From the NCBI RefSeq assembly GCF_965363235.1, contig NC_134844.1:95566664-95630663 (forward strand): a stretch of 64,000 nucleotides of DNA, read 5' to 3'. The position numbers were made by a program, and so were the translations under genes. The notes under the pieces were generated by a model that saw only the letters and a list, made by a program, of their open reading frames with translations, searched no databases and was not told the DNA's origin. Source of the stretch: Mytilus galloprovincialis. Taxonomy: Eukaryota; Mollusca; Bivalvia; Mytilida; Mytilidae. Numbering within the stretch: the first letter of the stretch is position 1; each line of letters opens with the position of its first letter. Below, piece by piece: positions 47,401-57,670 of the stretch.

Positions 47401-50400
47401 AGCTATAATTTTTCCATCTCAAGTGAGAAGCATGATATGAAAATTATCACAAAAAAAGATCAATAGAAAAATGCACAAAATAGCGATAAATAAAGATAAT
47501 GATAAATGTGCATCTGGCAAAATATGATATGTATTTGTTTACGATTTTCATGATGGACATGTATTATGTGTTTGAAATTTTGTAAAGGTGTTTAAATTCT
47601 AAAAATAGCTTTCTTGCATTTTCTGGATTACAAGTAAGAATTTAATAAATTAATTAAACAACTTTTTAAAAGGTAAAACTTTGTTTAATAAAAACTGCAT
47701 ATTGTTATTTGTTGTTCAAATATTTGGATTAAAAAAATAGATTTAACAACTTTTAAGATTTTTATTTTATGAATTAATACATGTAACAGGCTATTATTTG
47801 AACTTCGAATTATTTTTAATTATGGAATTTGCATAATTTCTTGTGCTTGAAATTTTTGATATATTCCATGTTTATTCAATATTACAATGTTTTGAGTGGT
47901 GCATAACACTTTCCATACAATGTATTTTGTATAGATAGTGTTGTGCGCGGCACAGTGCATTCTATTGAAAATGTGCTATCTTCTTCTTAATAGAAAGTGT
48001 TTTACGCAGCAGAGAACATTATAATACCAAAATAGCATGGAATTTATTAAAACTTTCAAGCACAAGAAATTATGCAAATTCCATAATTAAAAATAATTCT
48101 AAGTTCAAATAATAGACTGTTATGTATAACGTTCATTATCTTGCATGGATAATGCAATTTGACATGTTGGAGGCAGCCATCATAAAAGATTTTGTTCAAA
48201 CTAAAAAATATCTAACTAAACTTGCACATCTGCAAATGTATTAAATGTTAAATTATTTCCTGTAAAACTAGTGTTTCTTCCGTTTACTTGACTACTGTTA
48301 CTATAAATAGCATACAGAGTTTAATCATGTTAATAAGTAAATTCAGGGGCAGATCTAGAAATAGGAAACAGGAGAAAGAGGGGTTCTAACAGTATGTCCC
48401 CATTCGAATGCATTGATTGGCAAAAATATAAGGGTGGTAGCTCTTTTTTTCAAGTGACAATATTAATGTACATATGATGTATATTCTAAAATATTTGAAG
48501 CAGTTTTTCTATTAAGTGACAATATTACAGACTATGCGAAATACGTCGGACCGTCGGACAAATCCGGTGAATAATGGATCGGTCTGGTAAAATTTTGTTG
48601 AATTCCGGTCCGAATGTCCGGTGTTTTTTTTTATGGAACATTCTAGCAAAATTGCCAAACGATCTCAAATTCATTTTCATCTTTATTATTCACCACAGCG
48701 ATGTTTGTTTTGTTCAACCGCTAGCTTTATGCCGAACATCGACAACCAGTAATGTGTAAATCCGGGTAAAAACATATCTGACTGTCAAAAACAACAATGG
48801 ATGCCATCATTGGCACAACCGGAAATGTAAATAAAACCGGATCAGATTCTGGGAACGGATAAGGATAATTCCGGGTTTGCCGATTTAAATACAATAAATG
48901 AATAAAAATCCAAGCAGATCACAAAATTTAGCTATGAAATATAACCACAAGAATTGAAAACCAAAAGATATATGAAAAAGAAAGAAGAAACAGGAAATAA
49001 TATTTTATACAGAAACTCTAAATTATGTTTAGTTCACAAACATTGTCAAAATCCAATAAAATGGGACATTACTCTTCACTGAAATGCATTCAAGCAATTG
49101 TGCACAACTTTCATAACAATATCCCCTCTTGTTACATCATTTTGTTTTAATTTTTGCATTTCGGGGAGGAGTAGGGCACAACAAAGTCATACATATGTTT
49201 GTTGTTTTTTGTCGGATAATATACAATTAGATGTAAAAAAAAATTGGTCTGGTAAAATTTCATTCGGTCTGGTAAAGCTAGGATGTTTACCAGACCGAAT
49301 GTCCTGTAAAAATAAAATTCATTCGCATAGTCTGTATTAATGTACATATGATGTATATTCTAAAATATTTGAAGCAGTTTTTCTATTAAGTGACAACAAG
49401 CGTGACGCGTGATTGCCAATTTTTTGTAAGCGTGACACGTGAAAGTCAAATAATTGTGTCGTGAAAACGGGAAGTGAGGTCTAGCGGGACCTGGGAAATG
49501 ACAAAAAATGAGAATTGCTTACGTATATAGTGTAAGCGGGATACGGGAATCTGACAAAACTGTAAGCGGGATCTGGGATCGGAACCCCCCAATGAGACCC
49601 CTTGTCATCAGGCATCGCAAACAATATTTGAATATGATTATTGTTAATTATTTTTACTGAAAATACATTTATTAATCCAAGAAAATCGTGTGGTCTATTT
49701 ATTCTAATAAAATGAATAGTGGGGTACATGTAACAAGGGAATTCTAAATTCCACAATTGTATTTTATTTTATGGGTTAAATGGTCTAGATACAAAAAAGG
49801 GGAGGCTAAAACTTGTTTACACCAAAATTATATAATGATATAAAAATATATATAAAATCTCTTAAAAACTTTTGAGGTACAATAAGGTCATACTCTTTTT
49901 TGGCCAGTATAAATGTGAATTCTGTCTTAGAAAATTATGAATAGATCTATCCTGTAGCCAATAAAATTCATTAAGAAATAATTGAAGAGTGGGTTTTTGT
50001 GGGTACATATTTTTCATTGCCGTTAATTTCATGTATTTATTTCTAATTTACAATAACCATGATAACATGTCTTACCCTCTTTTTTTCCCCGAAAAATTTA
50101 GAATTAAATTTCTTTTAAATAAATAGGTTGAGTGGGGGGTAAAACATTTTTTTTTTTGGGGGGGGGGGTCAATACTCAACAGCTTATGCACAGTGTTAGT
50201 ACTTATGAGTATGAAATGTCATTTGTCATGCTTGTCTCTCTTGTCATGCTTGTCTTGCTTGTAGCATTTAATTTGTCCTTATTTAAAACATTTAGAACTA
50301 TTATAGAATTAATGTTGAGAATCTTTATTTTTTTTTCAGTTGGGTTGATCATATTATTGATAAACAGATTATGGGAACCATTCAAGCGAGGCTTCTTCTG

Positions 50401-53400
50401 TGATGATGATAGTATAAAGTACCCACATCATGACAGTACGATTCCCTCTCCTGTCCTGTATGGTGTTGGCTTCTCATTTAACATTATATCGGTAAGAACA
50501 TGTATAAAGTACCCACACCATGACAGTACAATTCCTTCCCCTGTCCTGTATGACGTTGGCTTCTCATTTAACATTGTATCGTTAAGTACATGTATTAAGT
50601 ACCCACACCATGATAGTACAATTCCTTCCCCTGTCCTGTATGAAGTTGACTTCACACTTAATATTTTATCGGTAAGTACATCCATAAAGCAATGTAAACT
50701 ATGAGTACCAAATTTGATTTATTCTACAGTAGTTTCTTTGTCTTTGGACTAACACGTCTTATAATTCACTACCAACGAGGTAAATAATATGTTAAATTTC
50801 ACTATTTAATCTTGTCAATAAATCTTTTTAAAATAAAAAATAATTTTGCTTTCACATTACACTTTGTACCTCAACTTTCCCGATTTGGACCAAGACCAGG
50901 ATAAAATTGGTTACAGTATGACAAATAGACTGAAAATACTAATTTAAAAGTTTTTCAAATACTTTTTTAACACAATGTAAGTCAATGTTTTTCAGGAAAC
51001 TGATGTGAACTCACAATTTATAAATATTAAAAAGTTTACATCTTGATTCAATATCACAGTTAAAACATTAGTGTCTTAATCATGTTGATAATGTACATGA
51101 ACATTATCTTTTTATTTCAGTTCATTCTAATTGAAGCTGCATTATTAAGAAACAGTAAAAATAGCCGAACAAACAAGAAACCAGGACAGAACATTGCACA
51201 GACTTACTTCTGTATAGTATTCAATATTCTGTTACCATTTCTGTATGGAGCAGCTGTAGTGCAGTTAGTGACAGATATAGCTAAGTACTCGGTTGGAAGA
51301 CTTCGGCCACATTTCCTAGCAGTTTGTCAACCAGATGTTACCAAGTTTAATTGCACAGACGGTTATATAACAGCTGATGTCTGCACGGGAGACATGGCAC
51401 TCATCAAACATGCAAGGTAGGTTAAGGATAAATTACTTACAGAAAATTTACTGCAGGGCCATTTTATGATTTGATGTGTTCCTTTTATAATGTTTATTCT
51501 TTATTCAACAATTTCAGAAAACAGCCCAGAGAAAACAATCTTTGGGTCTTTAAGGCAGCAAGAAAATCTTGTACCTGAAGAGTGCTCCTTAATAACAATG
51601 CTTACTAGTCCCATCATTCCACACTCAACTCCACAACTTGTAAATTAACCAAAATTATATAAAAAAAAGCACATAAAAATATCAATGGCTAGAGCCTGTA
51701 ATTCTTCAACTTTATATATACATGTTTATATTTCAGGGTGTCATTCCCGTCAGGACATGCATCTTTCTCCATGTATTCTATGTTATTTCTTGTGGTAAGT
51801 ATTCCATAATATTTGTTTCTGAATGACCTAAGATTAAATTAATTATGTCAGCAAATGAGTTTTAATCATTTTTAAAAATGAACAAGTATTTTATTTTTGT
51901 TGCATAAAAATAGAACGGTAAAATTAATTGTACCAATAATTTGTCGCTTGATTTATACATTCTCTTTGAGTAGAGGTCACATGATTTATACATTCTCTTG
52001 GAGTAGAGGACACATGATTTATACATTCTCTTGGAGTAGAGGTCACATGATTTATACATTCTCTTGCAGAAGAGGTCACATGATATATACATTCTCTTGG
52101 AGTAGAGGTCACATGATTTATACATTCTCTTGGAGTAGAGGTCACATGATTTATACATTCTCTTGGAGTAGAGGTCACATGATCAATACAATTCCTTTTG
52201 TACATGTCAGCTGATTAGTACATTGTATACAAGTTTTGAGCTTTTTCTACATGTTCAAGGCCTGAAGATAAAAAATAGCAATGACAATGCTTCTTTTACT
52301 TTCATTTATGTAAAATCATATTGATGTGACAGTTTTGTTTAATAAATTAATATGTTTACCTCTTTTCTAATTCTTAACCTAAGGATCAGTGGTTTTTGTT
52401 TTATTTACCTTAGAGCACTAGGATGAACTGTTCTTGGGGTTAAGCCATAAAACTTTGCTCAGTGCTCGGAGCACAAAAATCATGATTGAAATATAAAATC
52501 CAGCAATTTGATTGGTTGATATTGGGGTATGAGTACAAAAAACTGACTCGAAAGTTTAATGACTTCAAGGCCTTATTTATAATATCTGTTTTTTTTAATT
52601 TACTTTCAGTTTTATTACCAAGCCAGATTAACCTGGAAGAATCTATTACTTCTAAGGCCATTACTTCAGTTGATCGTGTTTTGTCTAGCTTTTTACACAG
52701 GACTGTCCAGGATATACGATTATAAACATCATTGGAGTGACGTGCTAGCAGGAAACATTATTGGTGTCATTGTATCACTTATAACTGTGAGTACAAGTCA
52801 TTTTAGGGTGTAATATTGATTTACTAGCAAGAAACATGATAGGTGTCATTTAGGAGATAACTGTATTGTATTTTAAGTTTTGATAAATGACAGGTGTAAG
52901 AAACATGAAAATGACCAGAGAAGATGATTTTGCCAAGCAATGTATTTGCTCATAGAACAGATAACCAAGACTCATAAAACAGTTTCATAACTTATATGCA
53001 AAGACATTATAAATTCATAAATATCTACATGTGAAAATTTAAATTATTTAGAATTTCAATACATTTTCGAACTTCCCCATTTAGCAAAAAACAAGGCAGT
53101 AAAAAATACCCATAAAAAGTTAACCAATTCAATGAAGGGTTTGGCCTTAGTGCTATCTAATTGAATAAAATAATATGATATTGGAATTTTAGAGGTGTTC
53201 TTTTAATAAATTAATAAGAGTTGTACACTAGTCGGCTTTAACTAAAAATTATTCAATCAATCCAGAATGTGAGGTCCCACCTTGGAGATAAAATAAGTAT
53301 ACCCACCTTGACCTGGTAATTCCAAGTACTAGGGAACAAAATCAATCCAGTAAAAACAAAACCATCGCATTAATCTATACCCGTTTAATTTTGGGTCTAA

Positions 53401-54915
53401 CCAGAGCAATGTCCAAAAACACATTTTTCAATATCATTGACCAGTTCAAGACCTTAAATAAAACCTGTGAGGCCTAAATTAAAATATCGTTTGTTTGCCC
53501 TTTTCCGACCCTATGTTTTGAAACAGGGTAGGTAGGTAGGTAAAATATTTTATTTTTTTCCCCAAAAAAATAACTTGGCTCGGTATATTATTTGTCATGT
53601 GTAGGCAGGTAGGTAAAATATTTTATTTTACAGATACAAAATCTGCATAATGTCATTTTTTTGTCCGTTTGTTTTTGCAAATAAGTTTTCCGCTGGGACT
53701 ATTAGTTTTGAAAAAAAAATATATAAGAGATAACTTTGTACTGGTAAGATAATGTCCGGGCAGACATATATTACTAGTAGAAAAAGTCCCTAGAGTGTTA
53801 CAAATTTCGTGTGTGCCTTTTTTTCCTATAAAAATGCTATAAGACTTAAAACTCAATTGTCACGTATTTTGCATCACATTTATAAATGATCTGTATGGAA
53901 AACTTGGCGATTTTACTGCCAGATATTCTCCACTTTACAGGGTTTTGTCACTTTTGGTTCATGTCAGATATAAATAATTTAGCGGCATCGTTAACATAAT
54001 CATTCTGATATGCGGATCACAAAAGGCCATCCCTACATAGAATACAACGTCCGTTTACAAATTAGTTTGTACACACGTAAATACTTTTGTATCAAACGAA
54101 CATTTTTGTAAATGAACCCTGCTCTTTAAGTTTAAAGGTACAGAGTAACGTACTTCATATCATGATTTCAGAAAGCGTTCAACATCGATTTCAAACAAAT
54201 GCTTTGAAACTTCAAATGCAAGTGTTCATGTCAAACGCTCAGGTGATACCAAACGGACTGGACCTTATACGTAAAGATAAAACCCGAGGATTCTGGTAAA
54301 AAAAGTTTTGAGCGGGAAATACAAATATAAGATTTTTGGTAGGAACGAAAAAATAAAATAAAATAAAATCTTGCTGGTAAATACAAATAAAAGATTTTCA
54401 GGCGGAACGAATTGATAGGGTCGGTCGGTAAAGGGCAAACAAACAATATTTTAATTTAAGCCTGATAATACAAAATTCTATTTCAGAGTAAGGCACAAAC
54501 AATTCCGAAGATTGACGACCGTTACTCTAAAATATTCCTTCTAATAGCCATCGGTCTAAATATCGCTATCAAAATGAAACCCATCTCTTTATAACCTTTG
54601 TTACCGTACCTAAAATTTCTTTAAAAATCGGCAAAAAATAAGTTGTTTCAAGTCACAATACATGGATATTTATATTAAATCTTGTATTAAAACCTATAAT
54701 CATGGTAATATCCCAAAATGTCGGTAATAGATGTATTAATTTTTTGTTTATGGAGATGTTGACCTGCGAGCTCACATATACATTTATTATTTATGTTGCA
54801 GGTGTTTACACTGACTGATCTATTTAAAGGAAGAAAATCCTCAGAGGAACAACAGACAGATAACAATGTAAAGTTAGAATCAATCCGGGTCAACAAACCT
54901 GTCACCAAATTGTAA
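41414..54915 (+). CDS. PLPP: Phospholipid (lipid) phosphate phosphatase, PLPP/LPP family, complete
   Basis: Exons are 41414-41492, 50340-50491, 51121-51416, 51737-51794, 52610-52786 and 54802-54915. All phases agree, giving 291 aa (human PLPP1 is 284). The three catalytic motifs are present: C1 KYSVGRLRP (132-140), C2 PSGH (180-183) and C3 SRIYDYKHHWSD (228-239), with His183 as nucleophile and His235 as acid/base by family knowledge. There are six membrane segments, TM1 spanning the exon 1/2 junction (SVIAL/VGLIILLIN), then RGFFCDDDSIKYP as in vertebrate LPPs, and Asn154 (NCT) in the outer loop as a likely glycan site. It would dephosphorylate phosphatidate, LPA and S1P at the cell surface. 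Orthology to PLPP1, 2 or 3 is not resolved. Exon 1 is weaker evidence than the rest, resting on its donor, phase and TM1 fit. Exon 2 has alternative donors. Confidence 0.92.
42190..42305. repeat. Small imperfect hairpin repeat ACATTGGCCGC
   Basis: ACACATTGGCCGCAACCTAC at the left and GTAGATGGCGGCCAATGTTA at the right are inverted around AT-rich sequence. Probably a short MITE in PLPP intron 1; target duplication not seen. Confidence 0.5.
42572..43008. mobile_element. MITE with GGGTTACGCTAAAGACCTGA ends
   Basis: About 57 bases at each end are inverted (AAAGACCTGAAAGTGGACCT and AAAAGACCTGAAAATATACG against their complements). The interior is AT-rich and non-coding. Flanks ATCAGTTGA and ATCAGTCAG are similar but partly belong to the neighbouring element, so the target size is unclear. 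Confidence 0.8.
43011..43154. mobile_element. Short MITE with CAGTCAGGGGTA ends
   Basis: CAGTCAGGGGTAATACTT and its diverged complement AAGTGGTGCCCATGACTG border a 144-bp element with TTTATTTACTTGTAGAAGTA inside, shared with 43820-44450. It directly abuts the preceding MITE. Confidence 0.7.
43155..43575 (+). repeat. 32-bp minisatellite, about 13 copies, PLPP intron 1
   Basis: Units TCACATTGTTACTTTGAGGC plus TTTAATGACATG, with a TTTAATGGTATT variant interspersed. The array begins at the last base of the short MITE, as if seeded next to the insertion. Confidence 0.96.
43815..44455. mobile_element. MITE with CAGTCAGGGGTAC ends and AATTA target duplication
   Basis: CAGTCAGGGGTACTACTTGT (43820) and ACTTGAATAAGTTGTACCCC then TGACTG (to 44450) are inverted. 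AATTA flanks both sides (43815-43819, 44451-44455). TTTACTTGAAGAAGTAAA subterminal words recur at both ends. Confidence 0.8.
45055..45182 (+). repeat. 'GGGGGATCCAGAA' dispersed repeat fragment
   Basis: Contains GGGGGATCCAGAACTTTTCT, TTCAATGATTCCCTATATAA and CCCCTGGATCCGCC, matching the copies near 1630-2035 and 57990-58160. No coding. Confidence 0.6.
45367..45584. mobile_element. MITE with TTCAGAAATTATTGCG ends, copy 1
   Basis: TTTCAGAAATTATTGCGTGC and CGCAATAATTTCTGAA are inverted ends. The interior TTATTATTGCGATTTTGTCA and the right-hand ATTTTTCGCAATAATAAAAA match the copy at 55949-56158. Short open frames here are not conserved. Confidence 0.7.
46085..46358 (+). repeat. Dispersed foldback repeat with NF-Y-type box, copy 2
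   Basis: Same family as 38570-38882, with TCTTCTGATTGGCTGACGTT at 46112 and the AATGACTGTAATATTTTTTT / AAATTACAGTCATT stem. The loop is shortened. It lies in PLPP intron 1. Confidence 0.75.
47215..47460 (-). repeat. Dispersed AGATTATCATTGGT repeat, inverted copy
   Basis: Complementary relative of 35640-35872: AGATTATCGTTGATCATCTC and GAGATGACCAATGATAATCT flank a 60-base loop, followed by CTTAGTTTCTAGCTATAATT. Confidence 0.6.
47784..48122. mobile_element. MITE with about 67-bp inverted ends (ACAGGCTATTATTTGAACTT)
   Basis: ACAGGCTATTATTTGAACTT ... ATTTCTTGTGCTTGAAA at the left is matched by its complement at the right with two or three differences. TA flanks both ends. The loop contains two related AGTGTT..TTTC blocks. 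Tc1/mariner-like MITE (inferred). Confidence 0.85.
48452..49392 (+). repeat. 62-bp tandem duplication, second copy interrupted by a transposon
   Basis: The unit AAGTGACAATATTAATGTAC, ATATGATGTATATTCTAAAA and TATTTGAAGCAGTTTTTCTA is whole at 48452-48513 and then restarts at 48514. It is split after CAATATTA by the element at 48528 and resumes at 49335. Confidence 0.88.
48523..49339. mobile_element. Transposon with CAGACTATGCGAA ends and TATTA target duplication
   Basis: CAGACTATGCGAA (48528) and TTCGCATAGTCTG (to 49334) are inverted ends. TATTA flanks both sides. Inside are repeated GGTCTGGTAAAATTT and CGGACC/CCGGTCCG words in both orientations. No transposase seen in its 807 bases. CAG..CTG ends are hAT-like, but the target is 5 bp, so the superfamily is uncertain. 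Confidence 0.82.
49392..49605 (+). repeat. Dispersed 'GTGACGCGTGATTGCC' repeat, copy 2
   Basis: Matches 18478-18690 through ATTGTGTCGTGAAAACGGGA and GCTTACGTATATAGTGTAAG, in the same orientation. Confidence 0.75.
50402..50671 (+). repeat. PLPP: In-frame triplication of PLPP exon 2 end with 5' splice site
   Basis: Three 90-bp units (50402-50491, 50492-50581, 50582-50671) each encode a form of IKYPHHDSTIPSPVLY plus a GFSFNI-like start of membrane segment 2. Units 1 and 3 end in ATCG/gtaag donors (gtaaga and gtaagt); in unit 2 the donor has become TTAAG. All three stay open in the gene's frame. Using the first donor gives the normal 291-aa protein; using the third adds exactly 60 residues, in phase with exon 3. 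Confidence 0.93.
51949..52195 (+). repeat. 33-bp minisatellite, about 8 copies, PLPP intron 4
   Basis: Units TTATACATTCTCTTGGAGTA plus GAGGTCACATGAT. Being 33 bp without stops it is open in several frames, but it lies between verified exons 4 and 5. Confidence 0.95.
52820..52870 (+). repeat. Degenerate copy of PLPP exon 5 end in the adjacent intron
   Basis: ACTAGCAAGAAACATGATAG and GTGTCATTTAGGAGATAACT resemble the exon end GCTAGCAGGAAACATTATTG, GTGTCATTGTATCACTTATAACT, starting about 70 bases after it. Several differences and an internal stop show it is not coding. Confidence 0.75.
53468..54465. mobile_element. 992-bp element with GGCCTAAATTAAAATAT ends and TGA target duplication
   Basis: GGCCTAAATTAAAATATCGT (53471), then TTGTTTGCCC..CCGACCCTAT, is answered by ATAGGGTCGG..GGGCAAACAA and ATATTTTAATTTAAGCC (to 54462). 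TGA lies outside both ends (53468-53470, 54463-54465). The interior has GGTAGGTAGGTAAAATATTT twice and no transposase. Same structural class as 2613-2861. It lies in PLPP intron 5. Confidence 0.85.
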
Positions 54916-55660
54916 TCATAAAACCCTCCGACAAAGAACAGTCAGATAGAACCATTTGACTGTCACGAAGTTTTTATCTTCCCGTACACAAGAGTCAAGA
55001 TATATAAATATGACAAACCTGTCACATAGTTTTAAGTGCCAGTCTGCCTAAGAATCAGGCAGTGGTGAAAACATGACCAAAAAAACCCATCCTATTTGAC
55101 ATTGATTTCAGTTCATAATATGTAGTTATGCACAAAAATAACATTCATTTCCATTTTCTGTTTTGGTAATAGAAGATACAATTTGGTTGAAATGCACTAG
55201 AAATTAACGAATAAGGGGAGATAACTCTGTAATTTGCTATCATTCTAACCAATTTTCCAACCAAGTTATTTGATATTACCAGACAAACACAAACGAAAGA
55301 CTAATACTTTTTAACTCAAGATGATGATTAGTATTAAATAGCATGATTAGCTCAGTGGGTTTTTTCTAATAATGTTTTAATTTTTACCTAAATTGCCTGA
55401 TTCTTACAAAGACTGGCACTTAATCAACACATAACAGACAGACAGAAATGTAAATCTAGAATCCCTTGTGATCACCTTTATAATTGTTAAACATTGTAAT
55501 GTATCAATAGAATAGAGAAACGTATACTCTTATGAACGACGCCACTATTTGTTTTATATAAAATCACCTGTTATGTGCTTTTTCTAGTAGTCAAATCCCC
55601 AGTAGGCTACTCTTCAAATACTATATCATTATTCCTAATATACAATACATGTATTATATA
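54916..55660 (+). other. PLPP 3' flank/3' UTR, no further gene seen
   Basis: Follows the TAA at 54913-54915. No strong AATAAA was found close by; a candidate at 58431-58436 is far downstream. The phrase TCAAGTGCCAGTCTGCCTAA near 55034 has an inverted echo near 55405 (AGACTGGCACTTAA), making a possible hairpin repeat. Confidence 0.4.
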
Positions 55661-55666
55661 TATATA

Positions 55667-55921
55667 ATTTGATTTGAGATGTAACACGTCTTCTGATTGG
55701 CTGACGTTATTTTGTTATGAGCCCATAGACATAATTTAGTCATGTGACCGTGACTTCATCAACGTTTTTCATGGGTTTCTACGGTTTAAAATGGAATTTA
55801 GAATTAAATTATAAGAAATGACTGTAATATTTTTTCTGTCTATTCGAAATAAAATAAAAAATGTGGTGCACACTGTTAAATAACCCGCTACACAGAAAAA
55901 ATATTACAGTCATTCCTTAAG
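55667..55921 (+). repeat. Dispersed foldback repeat with NF-Y-type box, copy 3
   Basis: Same family as 38570-38882, with GTCTTCTGATTGGCTGACGT at 55689 and a stem AATGACTGTAATATTTTTTC / GAAAAAATATTACAGTCATT. Part of the loop's right arm is deleted. Confidence 0.75.
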
Positions 55922-55948
55922 TAATATACAATGTACTGTAAATTCAGG

Positions 55949-56158
55949 TACTGTAAATTCAGAAATTATTGCGTGCATTTATTATTGCGATTTTCTCATT
56001 TTACACTTGAATGCGATTCTAATTTTTACGATTTTGAGAAAAGTCATGCTTAATTCAGTTAAAATATTACAAAATGCGAGTTTTAATTATTGCGTTTACA
56101 ACTCAGTCGTATTATTCGCAATAATAAAAACCTCACATTAATTTCTGAATTTACAGTA
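55949..56158. mobile_element. MITE with TACTGTAAATTCAGAAATTA ends, copy 2
   Basis: TACTGTAAATTCAGAAATTA and TAATTTCTGAATTTACAGTA are near-perfect inverted ends. A partial first end (TACTGTAAATTCAGG) is duplicated just before it at 55934. The interior matches 45367-45584. Confidence 0.8.
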
Positions 56159-56504
56159 TATTTGCGAGGTTTTTATTAATGGGAATTAAGGAACTGGTTG
56201 AGTATGGCAATAAAAAGAACTAACATTGTTACATCTTATACAAAAATATGTATGCAGAATTTCCTCTAATTGCAGTAATGAATCTTGCATTTTTGTCCAT
56301 TTCTAAAAATAATAATTTCTCAATTTTCAGTATTACAGGATCATATATCATGCTTGACTGCCATTCACTCTTCACCACCGATTTTTTAGCAAATGAAGTT
56401 TTATGTGCTATATGTATATTTTAATTATTCTTTACTGTTGTTAATGAATAGACCAATAATGGCCGACACTTTGTATAATACTCAGACTGATTTTTCTATA
56501 AATA

Positions 56505-56668
56505 TTGATTTAATGTAGATCTATCATGATTATGAATTGTTTTAATGTAGATCTATCATGATTATGAATTGTTTTAATGTAGATCTATCATGATTATGAA
56601 TTGTTTTAATGTAGATCTATCATGATTATGAATTGTTTTAATGTAGATCTATCATGATTATGAATCGT
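56505..56668 (+). repeat. 32-bp minisatellite, about 5 copies
   Basis: Units GATTATGAATTGTTTTAATG plus TAGATCTATCAT, nearly identical. A smaller 22-bp array (AAAGATTTGTATGGAATATT) follows at 56755-56840. Confidence 0.93.
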
Positions 56669-56849
56669 TAAAGTTGACATTTTCGCTTTCCTTTAAATGG
56701 AACATTTAATCATAATTCTAAAACAAGGTATATATAGTTTTGATTGATATTATAATCTCAAAGATTTGTATGGAATATTATTAAAAGATTTGTATGGAAT
56801 ATTATTAAAAGATTAGTATGAAATATTATTAAAAGATTATGTAAATTAA

Positions 56850-57665
56850 AGGCTACATCATGGTTATTTCATGGCTGTCAGACCATCAAATCTACAAGAA
56901 AAAATAATTTACCGCCAAATTTGTTCAATGGCTAATATCTCAAAAATAAGGACACAGAACAAAAAACTTTTTTCTGATAATGAAGTTCTGTTATTTTTGT
57001 ACAATGTACAGTGTACTATCATTATATTTAAGTCTTCTAAAAATCTTGTTATTTAATACAATGTTCTACCAATTAATTACAGTCTTTAATCATATTCCAC
57101 CTTACAATAATTTGAATAACATATATAAAACGCTTGTTTTTTCTGATATTTAAGTTCCGTTATTTTTGTACCATCATTATATATAAGTCTTTTAAAAATC
57201 TTGTTCTTTTTGTATTTATTAGTTACTATCAATTTATATCATTAAAAGCTTGTGAATAACTGAGAAGCAAACATCCTTTATGTAGTATTTTTTTATTATT
57301 CCCCTTTATCTCTTGTACATGTAGTGTCTTTTGTCATTTGGATAAGTTCTCACTGACTAACACCTCACATGCTAATTGCTTTCATTCATTGGAACAAATT
57401 AAAATCTGAATATCTATAAATACATTTTTATGTCTTATTACATTGATAATATCTCAAAAAACTATAATTTTAACAGTTGTAATTTTGTATTTTCAATATT
57501 TTTAATTGTTTTGTTTTGAATTAACAATATTTATTATTTTTTGGAAAATATTCCGCTTAACTTTCATGACTTTAGTTTGATACATAATGGGTAAGGGATT
57601 CTATATGTCAATAGATGATTTATTATGTTCAATTCAGAAATTATTAGTAAAAATTATGTGAATGG
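56850..57665. other. AT-rich intergenic DNA, no gene seen
   Basis: Contains a duplicated phrase (CTGTTATTTTTGTAC.. TCATTATAT..AAGTCTT) near 56985 and 57165. No coding or RNA gene recognised. Confidence 0.4.
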
Positions 57666-57670
57666 GACTG

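Noticed and set aside
50748-50780. Exon-like FFVFGLTRLIIHYQR after PLPP exon 2
   Set aside because: The reading phase does not match the neighbouring exons and an in-phase join gives an immediate stop.
54087-54299. 70-codon open frame inside the TGA-flanked element
   Set aside because: No transposase or other family features; short and probably chance.
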